A DNA stretch of 64,000 nt from Lysobacterales bacterium (lineage in GTDB: Bacteria; Pseudomonadota; Gammaproteobacteria; Xanthomonadales; UBA2363). Shown piece after piece: positions 45,556 to 56,291 of the stretch. A program made the translations under genes and the position numbers. Location of the stretch: assembly GCA_019634735.1 (NCBI GenBank), contig JAHCAT010000004.1, positions 62,001 through 126,000 of the forward strand, in the 5' to 3' direction. Numbering within the stretch: the stretch's first letter is position 1; each line of letters opens with the position of its first letter. The notes below the pieces were generated by a model. That model searched no databases. It saw only the letters and a program-made list of their open reading frames with translations, and was not told the DNA's origin.

Positions 45556-46491
45556 TCAGCGTCGGCGCAGCCGTGCCAGGATCCGGCGTGCGAAGTGTTC
45601 GATGCGCCCGATCAGGCCGCGCGCCAGTGCCGCCTTGGCGCCTTCCAGCTGCGTGTTGAGGCCGGAGATGTCGCCGTAGAGGCGTTGCAGGTGCATGTCG
45701 CGACGCTTCAGCAGCACGCGCAGTTCCTGGACATCGGCCTCGTCCAGGACATGGCCGGAGCGGAAGCGGCCGGGCAGGGGCCGGTCGACGTAGATCGTCG
45801 AATGGGTGGGCGCCAGCTCTTCCGCGGGCCGCTCGCGGCTGTAGAAGTACAGGGCGATGGAGCGGCGGCTCTCGCTCTCCCGCCCGGGCGGAAGCCGGAT
45901 CGGCGGGAAGGCGTGCCAGCTCCATTCGGTGGTCTCGAAGACGACCGCGCGGTTGAACAGCGGCGTGATCGTGCTGACCTGGTCGTCGTCGGCGCGCGGG
46001 TCGCTGTGCAGCTGCAGCGAGCCGCCCCATTCGTCCTGCCACTGGCGGTTGAGATAGACGATCAGGTTCAGGCGCCGGTGCCAGGGCTCGACCGGGTGCC
46101 GGTTGAAGTCGACGTGGGCATCCAGGTCCTGGCCGTTGCGGTTCTCATGGGTGCCGCCGCCGAAGTACCAGGGGTCGTAGAGCAGGTCCGGGATGCCGGT
46201 GGCGCGGGACAGCCAGTCCAGGAACGGACGCGACTGCACCAGGTCGTCCAGGGTCGCGTAGGCCGGGCCCAGTTCGCGGATCCGCTCGACGGTCGACTTG
46301 TTGCCGAGCGACCCGTCCTCGGCGACCGCGCTGCCCCGCTCGAACGGCGGAAACTGCGCCAACAGCGCGTTCGCGAACCCCTCGTCCAGGAACCCGTCGA
46401 GCACCAGGTGCCGGAAAGGACGCGCGGTGTCGAATCGCTTGCGCAGGGCGGTCGGGTCGGCGCGGTGGGGCGCTGCGATGGCGTCGGGCAT
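45556..46491 (-). CDS. 2-oxoglutarate/Fe(II)-dependent dioxygenase
   Basis: This 311-residue enzyme has the iron-binding triad H126-x-D128 (DAHVDFN) and H193 (WSWHAFPPI), with the 2-oxoglutarate-binding Arg in ESRRSIALYF (209/210). The prolyl-4-hydroxylase-like build matches cupin-fold oxygenases of the 2OG-FeII_Oxy_3 type. It shares a cluster with the kinase above (38 bp) on the minus strand and is divergent from the LPS genes. Substrate unknown; a sugar or protein hydroxylation role is speculative. Confidence 0.78.
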   Translation of the reverse strand: MPDAIAAPHRADPTALRKRFDTARPFRHLVLDGFLDEGFANALLAQFPPFERGSAVAEDGSLGNKSTVERIRELGPAYATLDDLVQSRPFLDWLSRATGIPDLLYDPWYFGGGTHENRNGQDLDAHVDFNRHPVEPWHRRLNLIVYLNRQWQDEWGGSLQLHSDPRADDDQVSTITPLFNRAVVFETTEWSWHAFPPIRLPPGRESESRRSIALYFYSRERPAEELAPTHSTIYVDRPLPGRFRSGHVLDEADVQELRVLLKRRDMHLQRLYGDISGLNTQLEGAKAALARGLIGRIEHFARRILARLRRR

Positions 46492-46521
46492 TGGCGGGCG
46501 GGTCCGGGTAAGCCGTACAAT
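46491..46521 (+). promoter_or_regulatory. Possible promoter for the zinc-finger/LPS operon
   Basis: TTGGCG (46491-46496) and TACAAT (46516-46521) with a 19-bp spacer lie in the 79-bp gap of the divergent pair and point toward the zinc-finger gene at 46571. The spacer is long and the -35 weak. Confidence 0.4.
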
Positions 46522-46570
46522 GATGCCCGATCCGTCCCCGCCGTTCTAAGCCCCTGCCGGCCGCCCGACC

Positions 46571-46777
46571 ATGTCCGACACCGCCCAACGCCAGGCCTGC
46601 GCCGTCCGCCGCTACGAGGTCACCCGCGAGGCGCTGCCGCTGAGCTGCCCGATGCCGGAAATGGCCCTCTGGAACGCCCATCCGCGGGTCTACCTGCCCC
46701 TCGAGGAGAACGGCCAGGCGCGCTGCCCCTACTGCGGCGCCGACTACGTGCTGGTCGAGCGGCGCGCCGCCGGGTGA
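46571..46777 (+). CDS. CHCC zinc-finger domain protein
   Basis: This 68-residue protein has the zf-CHCC ligand set C26, H37, C52, C55 (SLSCP-like LSCPMPEMALWNAHPRVYLP then CPYCGADYVL). The family is related to the mitochondrial complex I subunit NDUFS6 domain and is frequent in gammaproteobacteria, where it often neighbours LPS/heptosyl genes. The function is unclear. The next gene starts 48 bp later on the same strand. Confidence 0.88.
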   Translation: MSDTAQRQACAVRRYEVTREALPLSCPMPEMALWNAHPRVYLPLEENGQARCPYCGADYVLVERRAAG

Positions 46778-46825
46778 GCCCCGGCCCGGACCGCCGGTCA
46801 TCCCCGCGGCGGCACGGGTGACCCC

Positions 46826-47935
46826 GTGCTGACGGTGCTGCAGGTGTTGCCGGCGCTGGACAGCGGCGGAGTGGAGCAGTCGACGCTGGAGATCAGCGAC
46901 GCCCTGGTCGCCGCCGGTCATCGCTCGGTGGTGGCCAGCGCGGGTGGACGCCTGCTGCCGGCGCTGCTCGCCGGCGGGGCGGAGCACCACCGGCTCGCGG
47001 TCGGGCGCAAGTCGCCGGCCCTGCTGCCGGCGGCGCTGCGCCTGCGGCGCCTGCTGCGGGGACTGCGCCCCGACATCGTGCATGCCCGTTCCCGGCTGCC
47101 CGCGTGGCTGGCCTGGTGGGCGCTGCGCGGCCTGCCGGACGGACAGCGGCCGCGCTTCGTCACCACTGCGCACGGCCTGAACTCGCCGGGCCGCTACAGC
47201 GCGATCATGGCGCGCGGCGAGCGCGTGATCGCGGTGTCGGCGACCGTGCGCGACTGGCTGCTGCGCCATTATCCCGTGCCGCCGGCGCGCATCGAGGTGA
47301 TCCCGCGCGGCATCGATCCCGCGCGCTGGCGCTGCGACCTCGCCGATGCCGCCGCGTGGCGGGCGCGCCTCGAGCAGGCGCACCCGGCCCTGGCGGGCAG
47401 GCGCCTGCTTGTGCTGCCCGGGCGCGGCACCCGGTTGAAGGGCCACGTCGATGCCATCGCCGTGCTGGCCGGTCTGGTCGCTGCCGGCACCGACGCGGCC
47501 CTGCTGCTGCAGGGCGCCGCCGACACGGGGCGCCCGGCCTATCTTGAAGGTCTGCGCGCGCAGGCCGGCCGTCACGGCGTCGGCGACCGTCTGGTCATCG
47601 CGCCGGCCAGCGCGGACATCGTCGGGACCCTGGCCTGCGCCGACCTCGTCCTGCAGTTGTCGAGCCGGCCGGAGGCGTTCGGTCGCACCGTGATCGAGGC
47701 CCTGTCGCTGGGTCGGCCGGTGCTCGGTTGGGCCCACGGCGGCGTTGGCGAGCTGCTCGCCGAACTCTATCCGGAAGGTGCGGTGGCGCCCGGCGACATC
47801 GCGGGGGCAGTGGCGCGGGCAGGGGCCCTGCTCGCCGACGCGCCGCGACCCGGGCCGGTGCCCTACACCCTGTCCGCCATGCAGGAGCGCACGCTGGCGC
47901 TCTACCAGAGGCTGGTCGGGAGCGCTTCGCGATGA
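46826..47935 (+). CDS. Glycosyltransferase family 4 (LPS core/O-antigen)
   Basis: This 369-residue GT-B glycosyltransferase has N-terminal VLPALDSGGVEQSTLEISDAL, the linker FVTTAHGLNSPGRYSAIMARG, and the donor-binding site with PGRGTRLKGH and SRPEAFGRTVIEALSLGRPV (E-x7-E). It starts with GTG at 46826; there is no better start. The ATGA overlap with the next gene indicates coupled translation. A role in LPS core building is inferred from neighbours. Confidence 0.85.
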   Translation: MLTVLQVLPALDSGGVEQSTLEISDALVAAGHRSVVASAGGRLLPALLAGGAEHHRLAVGRKSPALLPAALRLRRLLRGLRPDIVHARSRLPAWLAWWALRGLPDGQRPRFVTTAHGLNSPGRYSAIMARGERVIAVSATVRDWLLRHYPVPPARIEVIPRGIDPARWRCDLADAAAWRARLEQAHPALAGRRLLVLPGRGTRLKGHVDAIAVLAGLVAAGTDAALLLQGAADTGRPAYLEGLRAQAGRHGVGDRLVIAPASADIVGTLACADLVLQLSSRPEAFGRTVIEALSLGRPVLGWAHGGVGELLAELYPEGAVAPGDIAGAVARAGALLADAPRPGPVPYTLSAMQERTLALYQRLVGSASR

Positions 47936-49203
47936 ACGCCGCCCACGCCAGCGGCGGCGGACCTGTGGGTGGCGCGCCTCTGCCGTTCCCGGCGCTGGCG
48001 CCGGTCCTGCTGCTGTGGTCGGTGCTGGCCCTGCTGCCGGTCGGCCGGCTCTCGGAAGTGCCCCTGCTTGTGGCGGCGGGCTGGGGCCTGGTCCTGCTCT
48101 GGCGGGAGGGTTGGGACCTGCTTCGGCTGCCCGGCGTCCGCCTGGCCCTGCTGGCCTTCGCCGGCTACTGGTTGCCGGCGCTGGTGTCGGCCTTCGATGC
48201 GGTCGACCCGGGTCGTACCTGGGGCCAGGTTGCGGCGCAGTTGCGCTTCGCACCGTTCGCGCTGTTCGTCGCGGCAACGCTGCGCACCGCCGCGCAGTGG
48301 CGGTGGCTGCTGGCCGCCAGTGCATTGCTGGTGGCGGCCTGGGTACTCGACGCCTGGCTGCAGGCGCTGACCGGCGTCAGCCTGGGCGGGGCGATGACCA
48401 GCGACCGCCTGAGCGGCGTGTTCGGGGCCGGCAATCTCAAGCTCGGTGGCGTGCTGGCAGCGCTCTCGCCGCTGCTGCTGGCCTGGACCCAGCGGCGATT
48501 CGGACTGCCCGGGGTGTTCGCGGTCGGCCTGCTGCTGGCGGGCGTCATCCTGCTCGCCGGCGCGCGAGCGGCCTGGCTGGTCTACCTGCTGGTGCTGGCC
48601 GGCTGGTGCGTGCGGCCGTTCGCGGGCGGCAGCGGCCGGGCGATCGCGGTCGCCGGCCTGCTGGTGGTGGCGGGCGCGGGCATCGGGCTGGCTGCCTACC
48701 AGCTCTCGCCCAGTTTCGCCGAACGCTTCGACCGCACCCTGCACCTGGGCCGCGGCAGCGCCGGCGACCTCGATCACGCGCTGGCCGGGCGGCTGCCGAT
48801 CTGGCGCACCGCTGCGGCGATGGCCCAGGCCCATCCGGTCAACGGCGTGGGCGTGCGCGGCTTCCGGCATGCCTATGCCGACCATGCCCGCCCGGACGAC
48901 CCCTGGCTGGCGCAGGGCGTCGCCCTGCATCCGCACCAGCTCCTGCTCGAGCTGGCCAGCGAGACCGGCCTGTTCGGGCTGGTCTGCTGGGCCCTGACCG
49001 GCCTGCTCCTGCTCGCCGCTGGCCGCCGTGCGCCGCCGGAGGCCCGCGAGCGTGGCTGGCCGGTGGCCCTGGCCCTGCTGGCCATGACCTTCCCCCTCAA
49101 CACCCACTACGCCTTCTACTCGAGCTGGTGGGGTCTGTTCTTCTGGTGGTTGCTGGCGGTGGCGATCGCCGTCCTGCACCTGCGGCCGGAACCGCCGCGA
49201 TGA
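47932..49203 (+). CDS. O-antigen ligase-type polymerase (Wzy/WaaL family)
   Basis: This 423-residue membrane protein has about ten helices and a large periplasmic loop after SPSFAERFDRTLHLG. The PF04932 marks are the ANGVGVRGFRHAYADHARP-like segment (NGVGVRGFRHAYADHA) followed by PHQLLLELASETGLFGLVCW, where His and the Arg in the preceding loop are the ligase hallmarks. It likely attaches or polymerises glycans at the periplasmic face. It overlaps both neighbouring genes by ATGA. Confidence 0.85.
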   Translation: MNAAHASGGGPVGGAPLPFPALAPVLLLWSVLALLPVGRLSEVPLLVAAGWGLVLLWREGWDLLRLPGVRLALLAFAGYWLPALVSAFDAVDPGRTWGQVAAQLRFAPFALFVAATLRTAAQWRWLLAASALLVAAWVLDAWLQALTGVSLGGAMTSDRLSGVFGAGNLKLGGVLAALSPLLLAWTQRRFGLPGVFAVGLLLAGVILLAGARAAWLVYLLVLAGWCVRPFAGGSGRAIAVAGLLVVAGAGIGLAAYQLSPSFAERFDRTLHLGRGSAGDLDHALAGRLPIWRTAAAMAQAHPVNGVGVRGFRHAYADHARPDDPWLAQGVALHPHQLLLELASETGLFGLVCWALTGLLLLAAGRRAPPEARERGWPVALALLAMTFPLNTHYAFYSSWWGLFFWWLLAVAIAVLHLRPEPPR

Positions 49204-50006
49204 GCCGGCGGCCGTTGTCGGTGGTGGTGACCACCTTCAACAACGCCGCCACCCTGGCGCGCTGCCTGGACAGCGTCGCGTTCGCCGAGGAGATCGTGGT
49301 GCTGGATTCCGGCAGCCACGACCAGACCTGCGCGATCGCGATGGCGGCCGGCGCCCGCCTGTACACCGAGCCCTTCAAGGGCTACGGCGCCCAGAAGCAG
49401 TCGGCGATCGACAAGGCCAGCCACGACTGGGTGCTGCTGCTCGATGCCGATGAGGAGCTGACCGCGGCGGCCGCCGCCGAGATCGCCGCGGTGCTGCGGG
49501 CGCCGCGCGCCGACGGATACACCCTGCCGCGCCTGGAGTGGCTGTTCTGGCGCTGGCCCAGCGCCCTGGCCCGACCGAACCGCTTCCTGCGCCTGTTCGA
49601 TCGCCGCCGGACGCGGATGGGCGACATGCCGGTGCATGCGGCGCCGCAGGTCGACGGCCGCGTCGTGCGCCTGCGTGCGCCCTTCCTCCACCATGGCGAG
49701 CGCGACCTGCACACCAAGGTCGACAAGCTCAACCACTATTCGACCGGCCTGCTCGCCGATGCGCGTCCCGGCAGGAACCGCTTCCTGCGCCTGCGCATGG
49801 TGCTGTATCCGCCGTTCGTGTTCCTGCGCCAGTACCTGTTCAAGCGCCATGTCCTCAACGGCAGCGCCGGTTTCATCGCCAGCGTCACCATGGCCTGGTA
49901 TGCCTTCCTGAAGTCGGCCAAGCGGCTGGAGGTGGCGCGGCGGGGTCGATCCGCCACGAAGGGGCCTGACGCCGCGACGGTGCGGACCGGTCCGGATCAC
50001 GAGTAG
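49200..50006 (+). CDS. Glycosyltransferase family 2, WaaE/KdtX type
   Basis: This 268-residue GT-A enzyme has N-terminal LSVVVTTFNNAATLARCLDS, a nucleotide-binding DSGSxDxT (DSGSHDQTCAIA), DxD in LLLDADEEL and a C-terminal LRQYLFKRHVLNGSAGFI membrane-proximal segment. The order (KGYGAQKQSAIDKASHDW) is typical of KdtX/WaaE. It completes the LPS trio. The final 30 residues are variable. A palindrome, GTAGGAATTTTCCTAC, overlaps its stop. Confidence 0.85.
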   Translation: MSRRPLSVVVTTFNNAATLARCLDSVAFAEEIVVLDSGSHDQTCAIAMAAGARLYTEPFKGYGAQKQSAIDKASHDWVLLLDADEELTAAAAAEIAAVLRAPRADGYTLPRLEWLFWRWPSALARPNRFLRLFDRRRTRMGDMPVHAAPQVDGRVVRLRAPFLHHGERDLHTKVDKLNHYSTGLLADARPGRNRFLRLRMVLYPPFVFLRQYLFKRHVLNGSAGFIASVTMAWYAFLKSAKRLEVARRGRSATKGPDAATVRTGPDHE

Positions 50007-50018
50007 GAATTTTCCTAC
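50003..50018. promoter_or_regulatory. Near-perfect palindrome over the stop of the GT2 gene
   Basis: GTAGGAATTTTCCTAC forms a dyad broken only at its centre and covers the stop codon. It may be an operator or, as RNA, a 7-bp hairpin with a tiny loop. No matching regulator is known to me. It opens the 461-bp region 50007-50467, which has no convincing gene; the predicted frames there are unlike known proteins. Confidence 0.4.
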
Positions 50019-50467
50019 AACATCGCGCGCGCCGTTCCCATGACACGCCGGATGCCCACGGGCAGGCTTCCGCGTGCCGAGCGGACGGGAGCGACCACGG
50101 TGAAGCCGGATCCTGCGCGAGAAGAGGGGAAGCCGTCACCGGGGCGCACGCCGGATCGGCGATGTGCGGCGATTTCGCAGCGCCAGTCGCCCGCCCGGGT
50201 TGCGGCGGCGTCGCGCCCGTCCGCGCTGCGGGATGCGTGGGACAGAAAAGACCTACGGCTGCGAAAGATCGTCTTGCCCGGCGCCAGCGCTGGCAGCGGG
50301 ACAGGCGAACGACATGACTTCGCCTGGCAACAACGTCGGCGGCGGGTGCCCGGCACAGGCCGGTGGCTTCGCCCCGGCAGTCACCCGCGTCCTGGTTGCG
50401 AGCGGGGCGTGACCGAGAAAGGGCGTTCTTCGGCATTCCTTGCCCGGGCCGGGCGAGGGCGGGCCGG

Positions 50468-51496
50468 ATGAGGATCGAGGCGGGCGCGATGCGCCGCAAG
50501 GCAGGCGGGCGGGGCAGGGTGAGCGGGGCGGAACTGCGCTGGCGGTTGCATTGGTGGCTGAAGGCCTGCCGCGGGCTGGCCGCGGTGATCGTCTCTCTCC
50601 TCCTCAGCGGCCTGGTGATGACGTCCCTTGGGTCGGCGCCCTACGTGGTTTTCATCGACCTGGTTCCCGCCACCGGATCCGCGCCGGTCGACCGGCTGTC
50701 CGAGCTGGTGGAAAACGAGCTCAAGCGTCTCGGCGCCGACGAGGCCATCGTGGTCACTTCCGCGCCCGGTGATGGGGTTGAGACGGGAGCCTGCGGGGGC
50801 ACCCTGCTCACCGCGCGGTTCCACCTGTCGCGAGGGGATGCGTCGGCCTTCTTCCGCAGCCTGCCTGCGCTGTCCGAGCGGGCCGGTGCGCCGATCTGCG
50901 GATGGGGATACAGGCAGGAGACGGATATCCTGACGTTGCGGACGCTCGCCGTTGCGAGTGGCATGCCGATCATTGCCTTGGCGCTGGCCATCCTGCTGGT
51001 TCGGGGTGGCGGCTCGTCGCGCCGGCGGCTGATCGGCACCCTGCCCGGCGTCGGGCCGGCTCTGTGGATGGGGACGCAGACGGGCGCGCTGTGCCTGTTG
51101 CTGCCACTGCTGGTGGTTCCGGCGATGGTCCGCCTGGGGGTGCCCGTGGATACGGCAGGCGACGTCCGGACCTGGGGTCTGGAGGAACTGGCGTGGCTCA
51201 CAGTCATTCTGGTGCTCTGCGCGCCGCTGGTCGAAGAGTATGCCTTCCGAATGCGCTTCCTGGGGGCCGCCCGCAAGGCGGTCGGGCCGGGCAGCGCCCT
51301 GGTGCTCTCGGCCTTGGCCTTCGCGGCGTTCCACCTGCCGGGCACGATCGGTATGTGGTCGATCTACTGGGCGATCGGCATGGTACTGGGCCTGCTCTGG
51401 TTGCGCTCCCGTTCCCTGCTCGCCTGCTGCACTGCGCACGCCAGCTACAACGCCACATTGCTCGCCTGGTCAATCTGGGTCCGCTCCGGGACCTGA
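50468..51496 (+). CDS. CPBP-family intramembrane protease
   Basis: This protein of about 342 residues has a single N-terminal helix (about 30-55), a periplasmic domain of about 110 residues (YVVFIDLVPATGS... to ICGWGYRQETDILT), then about seven helices. The glutamic protease motif is VEEYAFRMRFL (E-E-x3-R) with H in FAAFHLPG and HASYNATL (CAAX protease and bacteriocin-processing, Rce1/Abi). The periplasmic insertion before the core is unusual for CPBP proteins. Start alternatives are ATG 50468 (used) or ATG 50489. Function could be peptide maturation or immunity; unproven. Confidence 0.78.
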   Translation: MRIEAGAMRRKAGGRGRVSGAELRWRLHWWLKACRGLAAVIVSLLLSGLVMTSLGSAPYVVFIDLVPATGSAPVDRLSELVENELKRLGADEAIVVTSAPGDGVETGACGGTLLTARFHLSRGDASAFFRSLPALSERAGAPICGWGYRQETDILTLRTLAVASGMPIIALALAILLVRGGGSSRRRLIGTLPGVGPALWMGTQTGALCLLLPLLVVPAMVRLGVPVDTAGDVRTWGLEELAWLTVILVLCAPLVEEYAFRMRFLGAARKAVGPGSALVLSALAFAAFHLPGTIGMWSIYWAIGMVLGLLWLRSRSLLACCTAHASYNATLLAWSIWVRSGT

Positions 51497-51511
51497 GGAG
51501 GGCGCTGAGGG

Positions 51512-52858
51512 TCAGTCGCCGCCCGGATTGCCCTGCCGGTACAGCACCACCCGCCGCTTGCCGGCCTGCTTGGCCTGGTACATCGCGGTATCGGCGCAGC
51601 GCAGCAGGTCGCTGGGCGTCCGGGCATGGTCCGGGAACAGGGCGATGCCGATCGATGCGGTCAGGACCGGGATGTCGCCGGCACGGTTTGCAGGCTCATC
51701 CGCGGGCCGCCGGGCCAGTGCCTCGGCAAGCGCGACCGCGGCGCCGCTCACCGGGGTGCCGGTGCTGAGCACGGCGAATTCGTCGCCGCCGATGCGTGCC
51801 AGCCAGGCCTGTCCGGACGCCGACCGGGCCAGGTGCTGGACGGCCTGCTGCGCGAACTCGACCAGGGCGGCGTCGCCGGCGTCGTGACCATGGTGGTCGT
51901 TGACCTGCTTGAGGTTGTCCAGGTCCAGGAACAGCAGGGCGAACGGGCGGGCGGGCTGCTCGGCGACCTGGGCCGCGAGGCGCTCGTCGAACGCGCGCCG
52001 GTTCGGCAGGCCGGTCAGGGTGTCCAGGTAGGCCTTGGCGGCGACCTCCTCGTGGGTCTGCCGGATCTGCGCGGCCATGCCCTGGAAGGTCCGCTCCAGT
52101 TCGCCGAGCTCGTCGCTGCGGCCGCTGTCCACGGCGATGTCGCGGTAGTCGCCGGCCTCGATCCGGCGTGCGGCGCCGGCCAGGCGCAGGATCGGCCGGA
52201 CGATCTGGCGCTGGATCGACCAGCCGGCCGCCAGACCGCTGAGCATGACCAGCGCCAGCAGCACCGCCATGCCGGCAAGCCGCCAGCGGCTGGAGCGCGC
52301 CAGGCGCTCCTCCAGGCGGCGGTTGCCCGCCTCTATCGCCTGGTTCAGCGCCACCAGGTCCATGCGCACCAGGACCCCGCCAAGGACTTCGTCGCCGATC
52401 CGGATCCGGTGCGCGGCCTCGATGGTGTTCTCGTCGTCGCGAAGGGCGACCAGGTCGCCGGCGAGCGCGGTGCGCACCAGGGCGTTGTCCAGCGCATCCC
52501 CGTAGGTCGAGATCTCCGGGCTGCCGTCGTGGACGATGCGACCCTGGCCGTCGAACACCACCACGCGCTCGATCTGCGGCAGGTCCAGCGCGAACGCCAG
52601 CTGGTTGCCGATCGCCTGAAGGTCGAAATAGTACAGATCGTTGCTGAGCGTCCAGGCGAGCTGGCCGGCAAGCACCGAGGTGCGCTCACGGGCGCTCTCC
52701 GCCAGCAGATGCTGCTGGCTGGCCTGGCTCAGGCGCAGGGCGGCCTGCTGGCTGCCACGCTCGTACACCACCATGGCGCCCAGGGCCGCGAGCAGGACGC
52801 CGGTGACCGCGACGACCCCGGTCAGCACCTTGCGGCGCAGCCCCCAGCCCGGCTTCAT
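51512..52858 (-). CDS. Membrane diguanylate cyclase (GGDEF) paired with PhnD-like sensor
   Basis: This 448-residue enzyme has two helices enclosing a periplasmic sensor of about 170 residues (LLAALGAMVVYERGSQQAAL; MAVLLALVMLSGLAAGWSIQ). A HAMP domain and an intact GGDEF domain follow (GGDEF 357-361, metal site LFLDLDNLKQVNDHHGHDAGD). No RxxD I-site precedes GGDEF, so product inhibition is not expected at the active half. The ATG overlaps the stop of the PhnD-like gene upstream (ATGA), pointing to a fixed ligand-binding/cyclase pair. Confidence 0.9.
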   Translation of the reverse strand: MKPGWGLRRKVLTGVVAVTGVLLAALGAMVVYERGSQQAALRLSQASQQHLLAESARERTSVLAGQLAWTLSNDLYYFDLQAIGNQLAFALDLPQIERVVVFDGQGRIVHDGSPEISTYGDALDNALVRTALAGDLVALRDDENTIEAAHRIRIGDEVLGGVLVRMDLVALNQAIEAGNRRLEERLARSSRWRLAGMAVLLALVMLSGLAAGWSIQRQIVRPILRLAGAARRIEAGDYRDIAVDSGRSDELGELERTFQGMAAQIRQTHEEVAAKAYLDTLTGLPNRRAFDERLAAQVAEQPARPFALLFLDLDNLKQVNDHHGHDAGDAALVEFAQQAVQHLARSASGQAWLARIGGDEFAVLSTGTPVSGAAVALAEALARRPADEPANRAGDIPVLTASIGIALFPDHARTPSDLLRCADTAMYQAKQAGKRRVVLYRQGNPGGD

Positions 52859-53790
52859 TCGACCTCCCTTCGGACGCGCTCGAAGTCGCGCTGCATGCCG
52901 GTCAGGCCGGCGCGCAGGTCGGGGTCGATGGCGATGAATGCCGTGGTGCCGAAGAACGCGCTCAACGCCGGCCGCGCCTGCGGGTCGCCAGAGGCATCCA
53001 GCAGCAGTCGCCGCAGACGGTCGCGGACCGGGGCGGGCAGGTCGCCGCGCACCACCTCGAGGGCACGGGGAATCGGATCGCTGCGGTGGATCACGCGCAG
53101 GCGCTCGCGCAACGCCGGCGGGATGGCGCGTGGGTTGTCCCAGTCCAGGTCGCTGACCGCACCGGCGTCGACCAGGCCCTTGTCGATCCAGATCGCGATG
53201 TTGGTGGGCGTACGCGCGAACAGGTAGCCGACATCGCCTGGATCGGGCCGGTCGGCGATCGTCGACAGCGGTGCCAGCCGTTGCCCGGCGCGCAGCATGT
53301 CCGCTGCCGGCATCAGGTAGGCGCTGGTCGAGGCGACATGCTCGAAGGCGACGCTGCGGCCGGTGAGGTCGGCCAGGGTGATCGGCGCCGACGGCACGGC
53401 GCGCGCCAGCAGCAGGGCCTGGTAGCGGCGCACGCCGTTCCGCTCGGTGAGCAGCAGCGGCCGGGCGCCGGCCAGCCCCTGAAGCTGCATTGCCATGCCG
53501 GTGGTCTCGGTGACCCAGTCGACGTGCCCGCGCCGCAGGTAGCCGGCCATCTGGCGCAGGTCCCGAGCCATCAGGATGCGGCCTTCCCGGATGCCGAGAT
53601 CCGCCATCCGCGGCACCACGTAGTCGAGCAGCGGCTTGAGCTGGGCGAAGTGGCTGCGCGGATCGTCGCTGATCCGGCCGAGGGTGAGCACGCCATCCGC
53701 CTGGGCGGCGAGCGTTCCGGAAAGCGCCGCGAGCGCCACCCAAAGGGCCAGGCGCTTGATCCAGCGTACGCGACTACGGGTACGACCCAT
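52855..53790 (-). CDS. PhnD-like periplasmic substrate-binding protein
   Basis: This 311-residue protein has a signal peptide (about 10-31). It then shows the two-lobe periplasmic-binding fold of the phosphate/phosphonate-binding family (PF12974): VLTLGRISDDPRSHFAQLKPLLDYV, the binding-loop-like WVTETTGMAMQLQG, SVAFEHVASTSAYLMPAADML, and PRALEVVRGDLPAPVRDRL. No ABC permease or ATPase accompanies it. With the overlapping cyclase it likely serves as sensor for a ligand, not as transporter. The ligand could be a phosphonate or phosphite, but also some unrelated anion. Confidence 0.82.
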   Translation of the reverse strand: MGRTRSRVRWIKRLALWVALAALSGTLAAQADGVLTLGRISDDPRSHFAQLKPLLDYVVPRMADLGIREGRILMARDLRQMAGYLRRGHVDWVTETTGMAMQLQGLAGARPLLLTERNGVRRYQALLLARAVPSAPITLADLTGRSVAFEHVASTSAYLMPAADMLRAGQRLAPLSTIADRPDPGDVGYLFARTPTNIAIWIDKGLVDAGAVSDLDWDNPRAIPPALRERLRVIHRSDPIPRALEVVRGDLPAPVRDRLRRLLLDASGDPQARPALSAFFGTTAFIAIDPDLRAGLTGMQRDFERVRREVE

Positions 53791-53894
53791 GGAACCCCGC
53801 CTGACGGCAAGGATGCCGCCGTCGTGGCCCTACCTTAGCGCAGGCCGGGGGGGTCGGGCAGGGCCGGACCGGGCGCCGGACCGGCCAGGCGGTT

Positions 53895-53923
53895 TTGACG
53901 CACGGCGCCGCCATGCGGACAAT
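53895..53923 (+). promoter_or_regulatory. Sigma-70-type promoter for sucCD
   Basis: TTGACG (53895-53900), a 17-bp spacer and GACAAT (53918-53923) lie 84 bp before the sucC ATG. This is one of the clearest housekeeping promoters in the window. The rest of the gap (53791-54006) shows no gene. Confidence 0.6.
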
Positions 53924-54006
53924 AGGCGCCCTTCCCCCCGCGCATCCCCGGCGCACCCACCGCGCGCCCGGTCGCCTGCGCCCGAGCCAACCCCAGGATT
54001 CCAGCG

Positions 54007-55167
<1,161 letters not shown>

Positions 55168-55183
55168 CCCGGAACCGCCCATC

Positions 55184-56065
<882 letters not shown>

Positions 56066-56076
56066 GCCGGCAACAG

Positions 56077-56117
56077 TCGCCTGGCCGGCACGCCGCCTGG
56101 GCGCGCAGGCCAGGCGA
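56077..56117. terminator. Inverted repeat after sucD
   Basis: TCGCCTGGCC (56077-56086) pairs perfectly with GGCCAGGCGA (56108-56117) across a 21-base loop, 12 bp after the sucD stop. No T-run follows, so a Rho-dependent or atypical terminator is possible. Confidence 0.45.
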
Positions 56118-56291
56118 GTCCCGAACGCGGCCTGGCCCGTCGGCGCTCCCGGCGACTGGCTTGCCTCGGCAATCCGTTGCCGCGGGATCCGATCGTCGTG
56201 ATCGGTCCGGCGGTCGCAAGACGCGCCTTGCACGCCCCTTGGTCGGCCTTGCTCCGGCTTGCCTGTCCGGGCGCCCGTCTATGATGCCGTC

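Noticed and set aside
50040..50471. Open frame of about 143 residues before the CPBP protease
   Set aside because: Composition is random-like and Arg-rich, there is no clear ribosome site, and no family resemblance. The protease starts inside its end.
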